The position numbers and the translations under genes are program-made. The notes beneath the pieces were generated by a model. The model ran no database searches and was not told the DNA's origin. It saw nothing but the letters and a program-made list of their open reading frames with translations. Shown piece after piece: positions 42,610 to 51,303 of a DNA stretch of 64,000 nt. The DNA lies in the NCBI GenBank assembly GCA_964631565.1, contig CAZVYJ010000002.1, forward strand, positions 1 to 64,000, given 5' to 3'. Each line of letters opens with the position of its first letter. Positions within the stretch are counted from its first letter, which is position 1. Origin of the DNA: CAZVYJ01 sp964631565 (GTDB lineage: Bacteria > Planctomycetota > Phycisphaerae > SM23-33).

Positions 42610-42651
42610 CTGTGTGCGGGGGGGCTTGTTGGAAAAACCCCCCGCACACGG
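42610..42651. repeat. 12-base GC-rich inverted repeat
   Basis: GTGTGCGGGGGG (42612-42623) and CCCCCCGCACAC (42638-42649) pair perfectly across a 14-base loop. No T-run follows on either strand, so it is not a typical terminator. It stands ~25 bases before the -35 of the serine operon promoter and might insulate it. Confidence 0.55.
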
Positions 42652-42675
42652 CTATTCCCGCCGCTTTGTCGCCGA

Positions 42676-42704
42676 TTGACAAAATATCGGATTGCTGTTA
42701 CTTT
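42676..42704 (+). promoter_or_regulatory. Sigma70-type promoter of the serine operon
   Basis: Consensus TTGACA at 42676-42681, exactly 17 bases, then TACTTT at 42699-42704. This is the best promoter-like sequence in the window. Transcription would start near 42711, giving a ~157-base leader. Confidence 0.65.
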
Positions 42705-42710
42705 AGTAAC
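42697..42710. promoter_or_regulatory. Palindromic operator candidate overlapping the -10
   Basis: GTTACTTTAGTAAC: six-base arms GTTACT and AGTAAC around TT, a perfect inverted repeat, placed over the -10 hexamer and the likely start site. A repressor bound here would block the promoter. No regulator gene is adjacent. Confidence 0.45.
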
Positions 42711-42867
42711 GTTGTATTGGAGTCGGCTTCCGGGGCTTTTCCTGTAAGTCCCCGCCTGATGTGCCGATACAAATATAAATATTGCGTCTGGAGGCAACCG
42801 TAGCAAGGGGCTGCGGCTCTGCCGGCATGTTCCAGGTGCTTAACCTCCTTTCCAAGGAGACATTTTC
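42711..42867 (+). promoter_or_regulatory. Structured 5' leader of the serine operon, candidate riboswitch
   Basis: By-eye folding gives three domains. (1) TTGTA..TCGGC with GCCGATACAA (42712-42772), enclosing CGGGG/CCCCG. (2) GCGTCTGGA/TCCAGGTGC (42784-42792 with 42831-42839, two wobbles), enclosing GGCA/TGCC and CCGTAGC/GCTGCGG (one wobble). (3) CTCCTT/AAGGAG (42845-42850 with 42854-42859), which hides the Shine-Dalgarno AAGGAG of the aminotransferase. Not recognised as a known riboswitch class; ligand unknown. Confidence 0.55.
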
Positions 42868-44001
42868 ATGATCAAGCCTCGTCTCTTTACGCCCGGCCCC
42901 ACTGATGTCCCGGCCGAAGTCCTCATCGAAATGGCAAAGCCGATGTTCCATCATCGCACGTCGCAGTTCAAGAAACTGTTCGCCGATGTGAATGCCGGCA
43001 TGAAAAAACTTTTGATGACCGAAAACGAAGTTCTGACGATGGCCGGCTCGGGCACCGCCGGCATGGAAGCCGCAATCGTCTGTGCCGTTCCGCGAGGCAA
43101 AAAAGTGCTGGTGCCCAACAGCGGCAAGTTCGGCGAGCGATGGGCCAAGGTCGGCCGCGTTTACGGCCTGGACGTGGACGAAGTGAAGCTGCCCTGGGGC
43201 ACGGCCATCCAGCCGGAAGCAGTAAAGGAAAAACTGGCGACCGGACAGTACGGTGCGGTCGTTGTGGTCTACAGCGAAACTTCGACCGCCACGGCATGCG
43301 ACCTTGAGGCGATAGGCAAGGTTGTCGCCGCGACCGACGCCATCCTGATAGCCGACTGCATCACGGCGGCCGGCGCCCTGCCGCTGAAGACCGACGAGTG
43401 GAAAATCGATATCGTCGGCACCGGCAGCCAGAAGGCCCTCATGCTGCCGCCGGGCCTGGCGTGGGTGTCCGTCAGCGCGAAGGCGTGGAAAAACATCGAC
43501 GCCCACAAGTACCCGGCCTTCTACATGGACCTCAAGGCGTACCGCAAGTCGCTGGCCGACAGCGACACGCCGTACACGCCGGCGGTCAGCCTTATCCGAG
43601 GCCTGAAGGTCGCGCTGGACATGATCCACGAAATCGGCATCGAGAAAATCTGGGCCCGCACGGCTCTGCTGGCGAAGGCCACCCGGGAGGCCGCAAAGGC
43701 GCTCGGCATGAAGCTGCTCTCCCGGCAGCCGAGCGATTCGGTAACGGGCATACTGTTCCCCGAAGGCGTCGGCGACGATTTCCGCAAGGCGGTGCAGAAG
43801 AAGTACGGCTGCTCCGTCGCGGGCGGGCAGGACGACTACAAGGGCAAGATGTTCCGCGTGTCGCACATGGGCTACGTTGACCCGCTGGACACCATCGGGC
43901 TGATAGCGGCTGTCGAGTACACGCTGGCTGACATGGGCGTGAAAGTCGAAATCGGCAAGGGCGTCACCGCTGCGGCAAAGGTCCTGAAGGACTGGAAATA
44001 A
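42868..44001 (+). CDS. Class V aminotransferase (serine-pyruvate / alanine-glyoxylate type), likely phosphoserine-pathway
   Basis: PLP enzyme of 377 residues. LFTPGPTDVPAEVLIEMAKPMFHHR is the class V N-terminus, GSGTAGMEAAIVCAVPRG the phosphate-binding loop region, and GTGSQKALMLPPGLAWV carries the PLP Lys (~189). VSHMGYVDPLDTIGLIAAVE is the C-terminal motif. It is followed by serA after 12 bases, so it probably transaminates 3-phosphohydroxypyruvate in place of SerC, as such class V enzymes are proposed to do elsewhere. Alanine-glyoxylate activity is the other option. Confidence 0.85.
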   Translation: MIKPRLFTPGPTDVPAEVLIEMAKPMFHHRTSQFKKLFADVNAGMKKLLMTENEVLTMAGSGTAGMEAAIVCAVPRGKKVLVPNSGKFGERWAKVGRVYGLDVDEVKLPWGTAIQPEAVKEKLATGQYGAVVVVYSETSTATACDLEAIGKVVAATDAILIADCITAAGALPLKTDEWKIDIVGTGSQKALMLPPGLAWVSVSAKAWKNIDAHKYPAFYMDLKAYRKSLADSDTPYTPAVSLIRGLKVALDMIHEIGIEKIWARTALLAKATREAAKALGMKLLSRQPSDSVTGILFPEGVGDDFRKAVQKKYGCSVAGGQDDYKGKMFRVSHMGYVDPLDTIGLIAAVEYTLADMGVKVEIGKGVTAAAKVLKDWK

Positions 44002-44013
44002 GGAGGCCGGCCG

Positions 44014-45630
44014 ATGAAAGTACTCATAGCAGACAAACTCAGCAAGGTAGGTATCGACTGGCTGAAACAGCAGGACGACGTGGAAATCGACATCAAGGCC
44101 GGTCTGCCGCCGGAAGAGCTTGCGGCGATACTCGGCCAGTATGACGGAATGATTATCCGCTCCGGCGTGAAGATCAAGGGCGACATGCTGGCCAACCCCG
44201 GCAGGCTCAGGTGCATCGCGCGTGCCGGCGTAGGCGTGGACAACGTCGATGTGCCTGTGGCGACGGCAAAGGGCATCATCGTCATGAACACGCCGGGCGG
44301 CAATACGCTTTCGACGGCTGAGCTGACGCTGACGCTCATGATGGCCCTGTCGCGGAAAATAGCGCCGGCCAACGCTTCGATGAAAAACGGCCAGTGGGAC
44401 CGCAAATCGTTCGAAGGCACGCAGCTCGCCGGCAAGACGCTCGGCATCATCGGCATGGGCCGCATCGGGCAGGCCGTCGCCGCAAGAGCGATAGCCATGG
44501 AAATGCGCGTAATCGGTTATGACCCGTTCTTCGCGGGCAAGGCGGATGCAGCCTTCGAAATGGTCAAGGACCTCAACGAACTCTGCAAACGCGCCGATTA
44601 CATCACGGTCCACACGCCCAAGGCGCCGGAAACCACCGGCATGATAGGGGCCGCGCAGTTCGCCATAATGAAGCCGACCTGCCGCCTGATTAACGCGGCG
44701 CGAGGCGGCATCATAGACCCGGACGCACTGCTGGCGGCCCTGAAAGAAGGCAAGGTAGCCGGCGCCGCTCTGGACGTCTACCTCAAGGAGCCGCCCGAAT
44801 CGCCCGCGGAAAAGGAGCTTATTCAGCATCCCAACGTGCTTGCCGTTCCGCACCTCGGCGCATCGACCGAGGAGGCGCAGGAGCAGGTCTCGCTGGAGGC
44901 TGCACAGCAGCTTGTCGAGGCGCTTCGCGGCGGACAGGTCCGCAACGCCGTCAACGCTCCGGGCTTCGACAAGGCCATGCCGGACATCCTGCGGCCTTAC
45001 GTGGAGCTTGCGTCGCGAATGGGCACGCTGCTGACGAAAACCACTCCGGGCGCACTGACGAAGGTGGAGGTAATCTACCGTGGCGCGATAGCCGACATGA
45101 ACGTCACGCCGATTACGACGTATCTGCTGGTGGGTCTGCTCTCGCCGCACATGGACCAGCCGGTGAACGTCATCAACGCGCCGTTGCTCGCCGAGCAGCG
45201 GGGCGTCGAGGTCGAGCAGATTACCTCGGCCAGGATACGCGAGTTCAGCAACCTGCTGGAGGTCACCATCTACACCGACCAGACGAAGCGGACCGCGACC
45301 GGCACGATTTTCGGCAACCGTTTCCCGCGGATTATCGCCATTGACGGTTATCCCATGGAGATGAAGCCGGAAGGCCACGTCCTCATCATCATCAACGAGG
45401 ACAAGCCCGGCATGATCGGCAGTTACGGCACTATCATGGGCAAAAACAACCTAAACATCGCTGACATGACACTGGCGAGGAAAATCAAATCGGGCCTTGC
45501 GCTTGTCGGCATGAACCTCGATCAGCAGCCGAGCGAAAAAGTGCTCGACGCCGTCCGCAGCCTGGAGTTCGTCAAGAACGCCTGGTACGTCTCGCTGCCG
45601 CTGCTGCCCCCCGAAGAGCACGAAGAGTAA
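44014..45630 (+). CDS. serA: D-3-phosphoglycerate dehydrogenase
   Basis: First enzyme of phosphorylated serine synthesis, 538 residues. It has a catalytic/NAD domain with LGIIGMGRIGQAVAARAIA and NAARGGIIDPDALLAAL, VPHLGASTEEAQEQVSLEAAQ (catalytic region), an allosteric-substrate-binding insert (~320-450) and a C-terminal ACT domain (GHVLIIINEDKPGMIGSYG..). The ACT domain suggests serine feedback. It is the second gene of the operon, ending at a strong terminator. Confidence 0.95.
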   Translation: MKVLIADKLSKVGIDWLKQQDDVEIDIKAGLPPEELAAILGQYDGMIIRSGVKIKGDMLANPGRLRCIARAGVGVDNVDVPVATAKGIIVMNTPGGNTLSTAELTLTLMMALSRKIAPANASMKNGQWDRKSFEGTQLAGKTLGIIGMGRIGQAVAARAIAMEMRVIGYDPFFAGKADAAFEMVKDLNELCKRADYITVHTPKAPETTGMIGAAQFAIMKPTCRLINAARGGIIDPDALLAALKEGKVAGAALDVYLKEPPESPAEKELIQHPNVLAVPHLGASTEEAQEQVSLEAAQQLVEALRGGQVRNAVNAPGFDKAMPDILRPYVELASRMGTLLTKTTPGALTKVEVIYRGAIADMNVTPITTYLLVGLLSPHMDQPVNVINAPLLAEQRGVEVEQITSARIREFSNLLEVTIYTDQTKRTATGTIFGNRFPRIIAIDGYPMEMKPEGHVLIIINEDKPGMIGSYGTIMGKNNLNIADMTLARKIKSGLALVGMNLDQQPSEKVLDAVRSLEFVKNAWYVSLPLLPPEEHEE

Positions 45631-45653
45631 AAGTAAAAATGTGAATAAACATG

Positions 45654-45693
45654 ACGAGCCGCCTAGACAGGTCCGTATGGGCGGCTCGTTTTT
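45654..45693 (+). terminator. Rho-independent terminator of the serine operon
   Basis: ACGAGCCGCC (45654-45663) pairs with GGCGGCTCGT (45680-45689), followed by TTTTT. The flanking text (AATAAACATGACGAG ... GGCTCGTTTTTATAT) is almost repeated around the terminator after the next gene. Confidence 0.9.
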
Positions 45694-45743
45694 ATATGTA
45701 ACAGGGCTCTATTTCTCGGGCGGCCGGGTGATATAATCCGGCC

Positions 45744-46892
45744 ATGGGTAAGTGGTTATTCAAGTCGATTCTGACGGGCGGAACCATTCTGGGGACGGCA
45801 TCATATGCACTGGCTGATTCCGGCACTGCATTAATGCGTATTGATGTCTACAAACTGCTCTGGGGCAATTTCATAATAGCCTGGATTGAAGCTCTTATTA
45901 TCTATCTGATTTTCAGAAAGAAGTGCTCCAGCCTCAAATTCAGGAGAATCTGGCTGTTCATGATTGCCGCAAATTACCTCTCGATGATTGTCGGCAGATG
46001 GATGCTGCTGGATTACTTCGCCCAGTGGATTACCGGCCGGCTGGCTGTGGATTCGGCCCTTTACATTCTGAGGGGCTTCATTATCAGTCTGTTCGCGGCG
46101 TCGTTTATAGTGACGCTTATTCTGGAATGGCCGTTCTGCCTTCTGGCGGTCAGGAAAGTTCCCGGAAAATTCAAGGCGTCCCTTACAGCTTTGTTCGCCA
46201 GCCAGACGGCCACATATGCATTGATGGTGCCGGTGGCGCTCTGGCTGGGAATGTACGGGGCGGTGACAAACGTGAAGGCCGACCCGGCGGTCGTAACAGA
46301 CACGCGGAATGACGCACTCATCTATTACGTGGACAAAGGCGAGAACGCCATCTGCAGCATCAGGATCAACGGCACCGACAGGAAAAAACTCGTGGAGCTG
46401 GCCGACGTTAAAAACCGGCGCCAGTTTGTGCTCAAAAGAGAGGCGTTGGATAAACCGTGGAGTCTTTATGCGGAAAGCGGCGACGGCGACAGCAGGCTGC
46501 TGCTGAAAGATATTTCATTCCCGATTGTTCCCGTGAGCCGAATAACTCCAAATGACTCGCTCGAAATTCATGTGCCGTCATGGTTCGACGGCTTTGACTA
46601 TCGGCCGGCGGAACATTCCCCGTGGATCATTGATTACGCGTATTATTGGTTAGTCCTCAAAAATGAATCTACAGGCGAACGTTTTAACGTAAGCCTGGAT
46701 ACGCCGTTTATTCGATGGTTCATAGAAGGCGCCAGCATGCTGCCGGGCGACCGAGTGGTTTTCAGCTTCGGGCGTCGAATCGTGCTTCTGGACATTGAAA
46801 CGCGGCGGATAGGCCAGATAACCACGGGTTGGTTGCTGTTTATCGCGCCGGACCAGTCGGAAGAAAAGCCCGGACCGACGCAGGTTGAATAA
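45744..46892 (+). CDS. Polytopic membrane protein with extracytoplasmic domain, unknown function
   Basis: A 382-residue protein. The N-terminal ~180 residues contain about five hydrophobic helices (FIIAWIEALIIYLIF, IWLFMIAANYLSMIVG, YILRGFIISLFAASFIVTLIL, FASQTATYALMVPVALWLGM), and a soluble beta-rich domain follows with DALIYYVDKGENAICSIRINGTDRKKLVEL, which resembles a beta-propeller-like strand repeat. No family is recognised. Terminators with near-identical text bound it on both sides, so it forms a one-gene unit. Confidence 0.65.
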   Translation: MGKWLFKSILTGGTILGTASYALADSGTALMRIDVYKLLWGNFIIAWIEALIIYLIFRKKCSSLKFRRIWLFMIAANYLSMIVGRWMLLDYFAQWITGRLAVDSALYILRGFIISLFAASFIVTLILEWPFCLLAVRKVPGKFKASLTALFASQTATYALMVPVALWLGMYGAVTNVKADPAVVTDTRNDALIYYVDKGENAICSIRINGTDRKKLVELADVKNRRQFVLKREALDKPWSLYAESGDGDSRLLLKDISFPIVPVSRITPNDSLEIHVPSWFDGFDYRPAEHSPWIIDYAYYWLVLKNESTGERFNVSLDTPFIRWFIEGASMLPGDRVVFSFGRRIVLLDIETRRIGQITTGWLLFIAPDQSEEKPGPTQVE

Positions 46893-46916
46893 AAGCACGA
46901 ATGCAAATAAACATAA

Positions 46917-46995
46917 CGAGTCGTGCCCGTAAGGAAGCGGTCATTCCCGGTTGATGTCGTCGGGACCGCTCCTTTACAGTCGCGGCTCGTTTTTA
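46917..46995 (+). terminator. Terminator-like nested hairpin shared by convergent genes
   Basis: Outer arms ACGAGTCG and CGGCTCGT with a mismatch, inner arms GGAAGCGGTC (46934) and GACCGCTCC (46965) paired with one mismatch, then TTTTTATAT. The flanks AATAAACATAACGAG and GGCTCGTTTTTATAT match those of the serA terminator. Confidence 0.7.
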
Positions 46996-47011
46996 TATAC
47001 GCAACCTGGCT

Positions 47012-48310
47012 TTATTTTTCCGCAAGCATCGTGTACGGGCCTTCGGGGATGATGGCTATTTTTGCCCCGGGGTTTGCCACGACAAAATCGTCTATCGCTT
47101 TCTGTGCGCGGGCCTGCGCGTCGCCCTTGCCGAGCATGGGGTTGACGGAAATCTTCCGCTGGATGTCAGCCGGTATGCCGTCGCTGACGAAAAGCAGCTT
47201 TTTCATGCCGATGCGGGAAAGCACCCTGCACTGCATCTGGTATTCCCACTGGTCGAGCTTCGTTGTGTCGCAGTTCGCCTTTATATCAGCGATAAAACCC
47301 TGCCAGTCGTTGTCCCATTCGAGCAGCAGGTCGGTATACGCCTTCGAGCCGAGCTGCTGCGAGCAGCCGCTCACCTGCAGCAGCGTGGAGTCCGGCCCGA
47401 GGGCCGGCAGTGCGGTGCACATGCCCTTGACGGTCTGGTAGAAGGTCGTGTCCAGCGGGAATCCGCCGCCGCATGTGACCACCAGGTCGTACGGCGGGTC
47501 GATAGCGGCCGTCGTCCACTTCGCCACCTGTTTGCAGCCGACAGCGTGCGCCTTGACGAGGTCGCCGCAGTATATGCCCGCGATGCGCCTGTCGCGCGAG
47601 ATCGCCACGTTGAACAGGAAATCCACGCCGACGGTTCGCGCGACCTGCAGAGAAATTTCGTGGCAGGGGTTGCCGTCGATTACGCCGTTGTCGGCCAGCG
47701 GGTGCGAGAGCGTCTTGTAGCCGTGGAACATCTGCACGGTCTTCAGGTCGACAAGCGCCGGGCAGACGCCCTTGCGCCCGCCGGAAAAGCCGGCCATGAA
47801 GTGCGCCTCGATATACCCGGTGACGATGCGGAAGTCCGCTTCGACGAAACGCCGGCAGACGCTTATCTGCGGCGAGTCGCTGACCTTCACAAGCGTGGCC
47901 GGGTCGTGCGCGTCGTGGTCGAGCACCTCGATGCGAGAGAGAATGTCCGCCCCGACGAGAATCTCAAGCTCCTCCGGCGTGCTGTGGCGGTGCATGCCCG
48001 TGCCGACGATGATGACGATGTTATCGTCGGCGATGCCGCAGTCGTTGAGTATCTTCAGCATCGGCGGCAGGAACTGCCTGTTCGGAACCGGGCGCGTGAT
48101 GTCGCTTATCGTTATCGCGACGGTTTTGGGCTTCCTGGCGGCGATGAGTTCCGCCAGCGGTTTTGAGCCAATGGGTTTTGCCAGCGCCTCGGCCACCGCT
48201 GCATCCGCGTCAGGCAGGGCGGGCACGGGCTGGCCTTCGAGAATGACCGCCGAGTCCGGCACGCGAAGCTCCATGCCGCTGCGGTCGTAGAGTAAATGTA
48301 CTTTTTTCAT
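47012..48310 (-). CDS. LarA-family nickel-pincer racemase-like protein
   Basis: A 432-residue LarA (lactate racemase) family protein. TISDITRPVPNRQFLPPML, GTGMHRHSTPEELEILVG, YIEAHFMAGFSGGRKGVCPAL (with the Lys that binds the NPN cofactor in LarA) and HPLADNGVIDGNP are family motifs. LarA and its relatives racemise or epimerise alpha-hydroxy acids using a nickel-pincer nucleotide; the true substrate is open. The cofactor genes larB, larC and larE are not in this window, so cofactor supply must come from elsewhere. Confidence 0.88.
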   Translation of the reverse strand: MKKVHLLYDRSGMELRVPDSAVILEGQPVPALPDADAAVAEALAKPIGSKPLAELIAARKPKTVAITISDITRPVPNRQFLPPMLKILNDCGIADDNIVIIVGTGMHRHSTPEELEILVGADILSRIEVLDHDAHDPATLVKVSDSPQISVCRRFVEADFRIVTGYIEAHFMAGFSGGRKGVCPALVDLKTVQMFHGYKTLSHPLADNGVIDGNPCHEISLQVARTVGVDFLFNVAISRDRRIAGIYCGDLVKAHAVGCKQVAKWTTAAIDPPYDLVVTCGGGFPLDTTFYQTVKGMCTALPALGPDSTLLQVSGCSQQLGSKAYTDLLLEWDNDWQGFIADIKANCDTTKLDQWEYQMQCRVLSRIGMKKLLFVSDGIPADIQRKISVNPMLGKGDAQARAQKAIDDFVVANPGAKIAIIPEGPYTMLAEK

Positions 48311-48328
48311 AACGCCGTCAATATAACA

Positions 48329-48931
48329 TTAGTCTTTCGCTGATGCCGGGATTTTTGTCGTGTCAACGCAGACGACGAACTGCCGGCCGCAGTTTATCAG
48401 CAGCAGGCCGTCGTCGGTCAGTATGTAGCTGTCGGTGAATCCGAACTGCCGCTCTGACGTGAAGCGGGCCACCTCCGTCAGCTGACTGTTGGGCGTGTCT
48501 TTCGTGCCGACGAACAGCTGGTCGTACGGCTCGGGGATGCTCACGACGAAGTCGCCGCATATCTTGCGAACGCTCTGCAGTTCACCGCCCGGCGCTAGGG
48601 CCGAAATCTGGTTGCCTGTTGGAATTTCCTTCCGAACGCTGCCGTCGCCGAGCAGCAGGGGGTACTGCTTTTTCCACGGCGCCCAGCCGCTGAAAGATTT
48701 GCCCTCGGTCACGAGCAGGCAGTCGCCGGAGGTTTTCATCGACTGGACGTTGTTGTCCACGGGCATCGGCAGCACCCACCAGGCGAACGCAACCTGTCCG
48801 CCGGCCTGGTAGACCCATCTCACGGATTCGTGCCTGTGTGCGAACGCCTGCTCGTCGAGCGTTTTCCCCGCCCAGCAGCCCGGCAGGGCGGCCAGCGAAA
48901 CACAGAATGCAAGTTTGATTACGCGATGCAT
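48329..48931 (-). CDS. Small lipoprotein, unknown function
   Basis: A 200-residue protein with a lipobox-type signal (VIKLAFCVSLAALPGCWAG). The mature part is beta-rich (VRWVYQAGGQVAFAWWVLPM, YILTDDGLLLINCGRQFVVCVD), suggesting a small propeller or sandwich. The ATG at 48931 follows AAAAAAGGG. It is downstream of an A5 repeat and upstream of the LarA-like gene on the same strand, 18 bases from it. No family recognised. Confidence 0.65.
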   Translation of the reverse strand: MHRVIKLAFCVSLAALPGCWAGKTLDEQAFAHRHESVRWVYQAGGQVAFAWWVLPMPVDNNVQSMKTSGDCLLVTEGKSFSGWAPWKKQYPLLLGDGSVRKEIPTGNQISALAPGGELQSVRKICGDFVVSIPEPYDQLFVGTKDTPNSQLTEVARFTSERQFGFTDSYILTDDGLLLINCGRQFVVCVDTTKIPASAKD

Positions 48932-48989
48932 AAGCAAACCCTTTTTTCCGCTTGCCCCTTGAGATTCGCGGCAAGTTTTTTACCACAAG

Positions 48990-49054
48990 TGCCACGGGAT
49001 GCTTGCATCCCGTGTTATTTCTGAATGAACACGGCTTGCGAGCAAACCGTGGCA
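48990..49054. repeat. Family A double-hairpin repeat, copy A5
   Basis: Hairpins CACGGGATGCttGCATCCCGTG and CACGGCTTGcgagCAAaCCGTG within outer TGCCACGG...CCGTGGCA. It sits between the lipoprotein gene and the end of ilvD. No longer outer arms are seen. Confidence 0.85.
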
Positions 49055-49063
49055 CACGTGATA

Positions 49064-50935
49064 TCACGGTTTCGGTTTTCCCGGCCAGTCGAGGACCGCG
49101 CCGGTGTCGGCCGAGGTCGCGTGTGCGGCGTATCGGCCAAGCGCGCCGTATTTAATCTGCGGCTCGGCCGGCTTGTATTTCTTGCGGCGCTTGGCGAACT
49201 CGGCCGCGGAAACCTTCGCGTTCATTTTGCCGGCTGGTATGTCTATCTCGATTATGTCGCCGTTTTTCAGCAGACCGATTTCGCCGCCGGCGGCCGCCTC
49301 AGGCGAAACGTGGCCGATGCACGCGCCGGCAGTCCCGCCGCTGAATCGCCCGTCGGTTATCAGCGCGCACTTGTCGCCGAGGCCCATGCCCTTGATGTAG
49401 CTGGTCGGCGCGAGCATTTCCTGCATGCCCGGGCCGCCGCGCGGGCCTTCGTTGCGTATGATCACCACGTCGCCGGGCTTGACCTTCCCGGCGAGGATGC
49501 CTTCGCAGGCGTCTTCCTGGCTCTCGAAAATGCGGGCCGGGCCGCTGTGCCTGTACATCTTCGGGTCCACGCCGGCGAGCTTCACAATGCCGCCTTTGGA
49601 CGCGATGTTGCCGTAGAGCACGATCAGCCCGCCGCGTTTCGTGAACGCACGGTCCAGCGGGCGGATGACGTCCGTTGCGTCCAGCTTGCCGGCGTTTTTG
49701 ACGGCCAGCTTTTTCGGTTTTTCTCCTCGCAGCATGGCCCGGACGTCGGCGACGCTGCGGCCGGTCGCCTTCCAGCCTTCGCGGTACATTTTTTTTGCGG
49801 CTGCGCAAAGCTTCTTGCTGCGGAGCGAATATTTTTCGAGATTCTTCATCAGCGTTTCGCCGGTGACGGTCATGCAGTCGACGTTGACCAGCGACGGGCG
49901 GTCCCACCAGAGCTGGCCCATGATGGTGTGTATGCCGCCGGCCCGGTGGATGTCCTGCATGTGATAGATTCTGCCTTCGGGCGTGGACGACGGCGCGACG
50001 CGCGAGATGTTCGGCGTGCGTTTCGATATCGCCTCGATGTCCTTCATCCCGAATTTCACGCCGGCTTCGTTGGCCATCGCCAGCAGATGCAGCACGGTAT
50101 TCGTCGAGCCGCCCATCGCCATGTCGAGCGTGAATGCGTTGACGAACGCTTTTTTGTTCATTATCCGCCGCGGCAGCAGCGGCCATGTCGCCTTGCAGCC
50201 GGTCGCGGCCCACTGTTTCGCCATTGTCACGATTCTCCCGGCCGCAGCCTTGTACAGGTCCATGCGGGCGGGGCTGGTCGCGAGGCACGTGCCGTTGCCC
50301 GGCAGGGCCATGCCTATCGCCTCGCACAGGCAGTTCATGCTGTTGGCGGTGAACATGCCGCTGCACGAGCCGCACGTGGGGCAGGTGTTGTCTTCGTACT
50401 CGGCGGCCTGGCGGGCGGACATCTTGCCGATGCGTTTCTGTGCGACGGCGTAGAACTGGTCGATGAGGTCCACGTCCTTTCCGCAGACCCTGCCGGCTTC
50501 CATCGGCCCGCCGGAGACGAATATCGTCGGTATGTTCAGCCTCAGCGAGGCCATCAGCATGCCGGGGATTATCTTGTCGCAGTTTGGTATGCAGATTATC
50601 GCGTCGAACATGTGCGCGCGGCACATCGACTCGACGCAGTCGGCTATCAGCTCGCGCGACGCCAGCGAATATTTCATGCCGGTGTGGCCCATCGCTATGC
50701 CGTCGCAGATGGCTATCGTGTTGAACATTATCGGAACGCCGCCGGCTGCGATAATGTGTCTGCGGACATACTCGCCCACGGCGTCCAGATGCACGTGACC
50801 GGGCACGATGTCGGTGTAGCTGTTGACTATGCCGATGAACGGCTTGCGTATGTCCGTGTCGGTAAGCCCCGTCGCCTTGAGCAGGCTGCGGTGCGGGGCG
50901 CGTTCGTCACCTTTTTTAACTGCGTCGCTTCTCAT
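49064..50935 (-). CDS. ilvD: Dihydroxy-acid dehydratase
   Basis: Fe-S dehydratase of branched-chain amino-acid synthesis. MFDAIICIPNCDKIIPGM and CPTCGSCSGMFTANSMNCL (cluster Cys), DGRFSGGTAGACIGHVSPEAA (C-terminal signature) and GPRGGPGMQEML identify it. At 623 residues it belongs to the longer IlvD subgroup. It stands alone, ending ~10 bases from the A5 repeat, with a small gene 26 bases upstream on the same strand that could be co-transcribed. Confidence 0.95.
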   Translation of the reverse strand: MRSDAVKKGDERAPHRSLLKATGLTDTDIRKPFIGIVNSYTDIVPGHVHLDAVGEYVRRHIIAAGGVPIMFNTIAICDGIAMGHTGMKYSLASRELIADCVESMCRAHMFDAIICIPNCDKIIPGMLMASLRLNIPTIFVSGGPMEAGRVCGKDVDLIDQFYAVAQKRIGKMSARQAAEYEDNTCPTCGSCSGMFTANSMNCLCEAIGMALPGNGTCLATSPARMDLYKAAAGRIVTMAKQWAATGCKATWPLLPRRIMNKKAFVNAFTLDMAMGGSTNTVLHLLAMANEAGVKFGMKDIEAISKRTPNISRVAPSSTPEGRIYHMQDIHRAGGIHTIMGQLWWDRPSLVNVDCMTVTGETLMKNLEKYSLRSKKLCAAAKKMYREGWKATGRSVADVRAMLRGEKPKKLAVKNAGKLDATDVIRPLDRAFTKRGGLIVLYGNIASKGGIVKLAGVDPKMYRHSGPARIFESQEDACEGILAGKVKPGDVVIIRNEGPRGGPGMQEMLAPTSYIKGMGLGDKCALITDGRFSGGTAGACIGHVSPEAAAGGEIGLLKNGDIIEIDIPAGKMNAKVSAAEFAKRRKKYKPAEPQIKYGALGRYAAHATSADTGAVLDWPGKPKP

Positions 50936-50961
50936 TATTGAAGATATCCCTTCAGATTTGT

Positions 50962-51303
50962 TTACTCTCCGCCGCCGTTTTCCAAATATTTCACGGCGTC
51001 ATTCATCGTTGGAAAACCCTCGATGGCTGTCAGCACGTAATTCAGTGTCGACTTGTCGCGCAGCGGGCGGATCGCGACGAATTCAGGATCGTGCGAAAGC
51101 CTGCGGAGTTCCCTCAGCGACGGATACTCAATCAGCCCGCAGTATTCCTGCGTGCAGCTGCCCATGTATATCATTCGCGACAGCCCGTACAGCAGCACCC
51201 TTGCGTGGTAGCGGTCGAGTATCGGCTGGACTCGCCTGAGATACTCGGCGTAGTCTTTGTGCTTTCCGGGCGCTATGTCAAAAAGATTCAAGACCACTAT
51301 CAC
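50962..51303 (-). CDS. Small dimeric alpha/beta-barrel-like protein (DUF1330-like)
   Basis: A 113-residue protein. VIVVLNLFDIAPGKHKDYAEYLRRVQPILDRYHARVL and FVAIRPLRDKSTLNYVLTAIEGFP match the DUF1330/EthD ferredoxin-like fold only loosely. The GTG start is preceded by TTAGGAGAACC, a near-perfect Shine-Dalgarno, so the longer ORF beginning in upstream text is rejected. Possibly co-transcribed with ilvD. No enzyme activity is proposed. Confidence 0.7.
   Translation of the reverse strand: MIVVLNLFDIAPGKHKDYAEYLRRVQPILDRYHARVLLYGLSRMIYMGSCTQEYCGLIEYPSLRELRRLSHDPEFVAIRPLRDKSTLNYVLTAIEGFPTMNDAVKYLENGGGE

Noticed and set aside
42703..45378. 891-codon minus-strand ORF
   Set aside because: It is antisense to the aminotransferase and serA; His/Arg/Val-rich composition is the shadow of GC-rich coding DNA.
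49025..50941. 638-codon plus-strand ORF
   Set aside because: Antisense shadow of ilvD, which has unmistakable Fe-S motifs.
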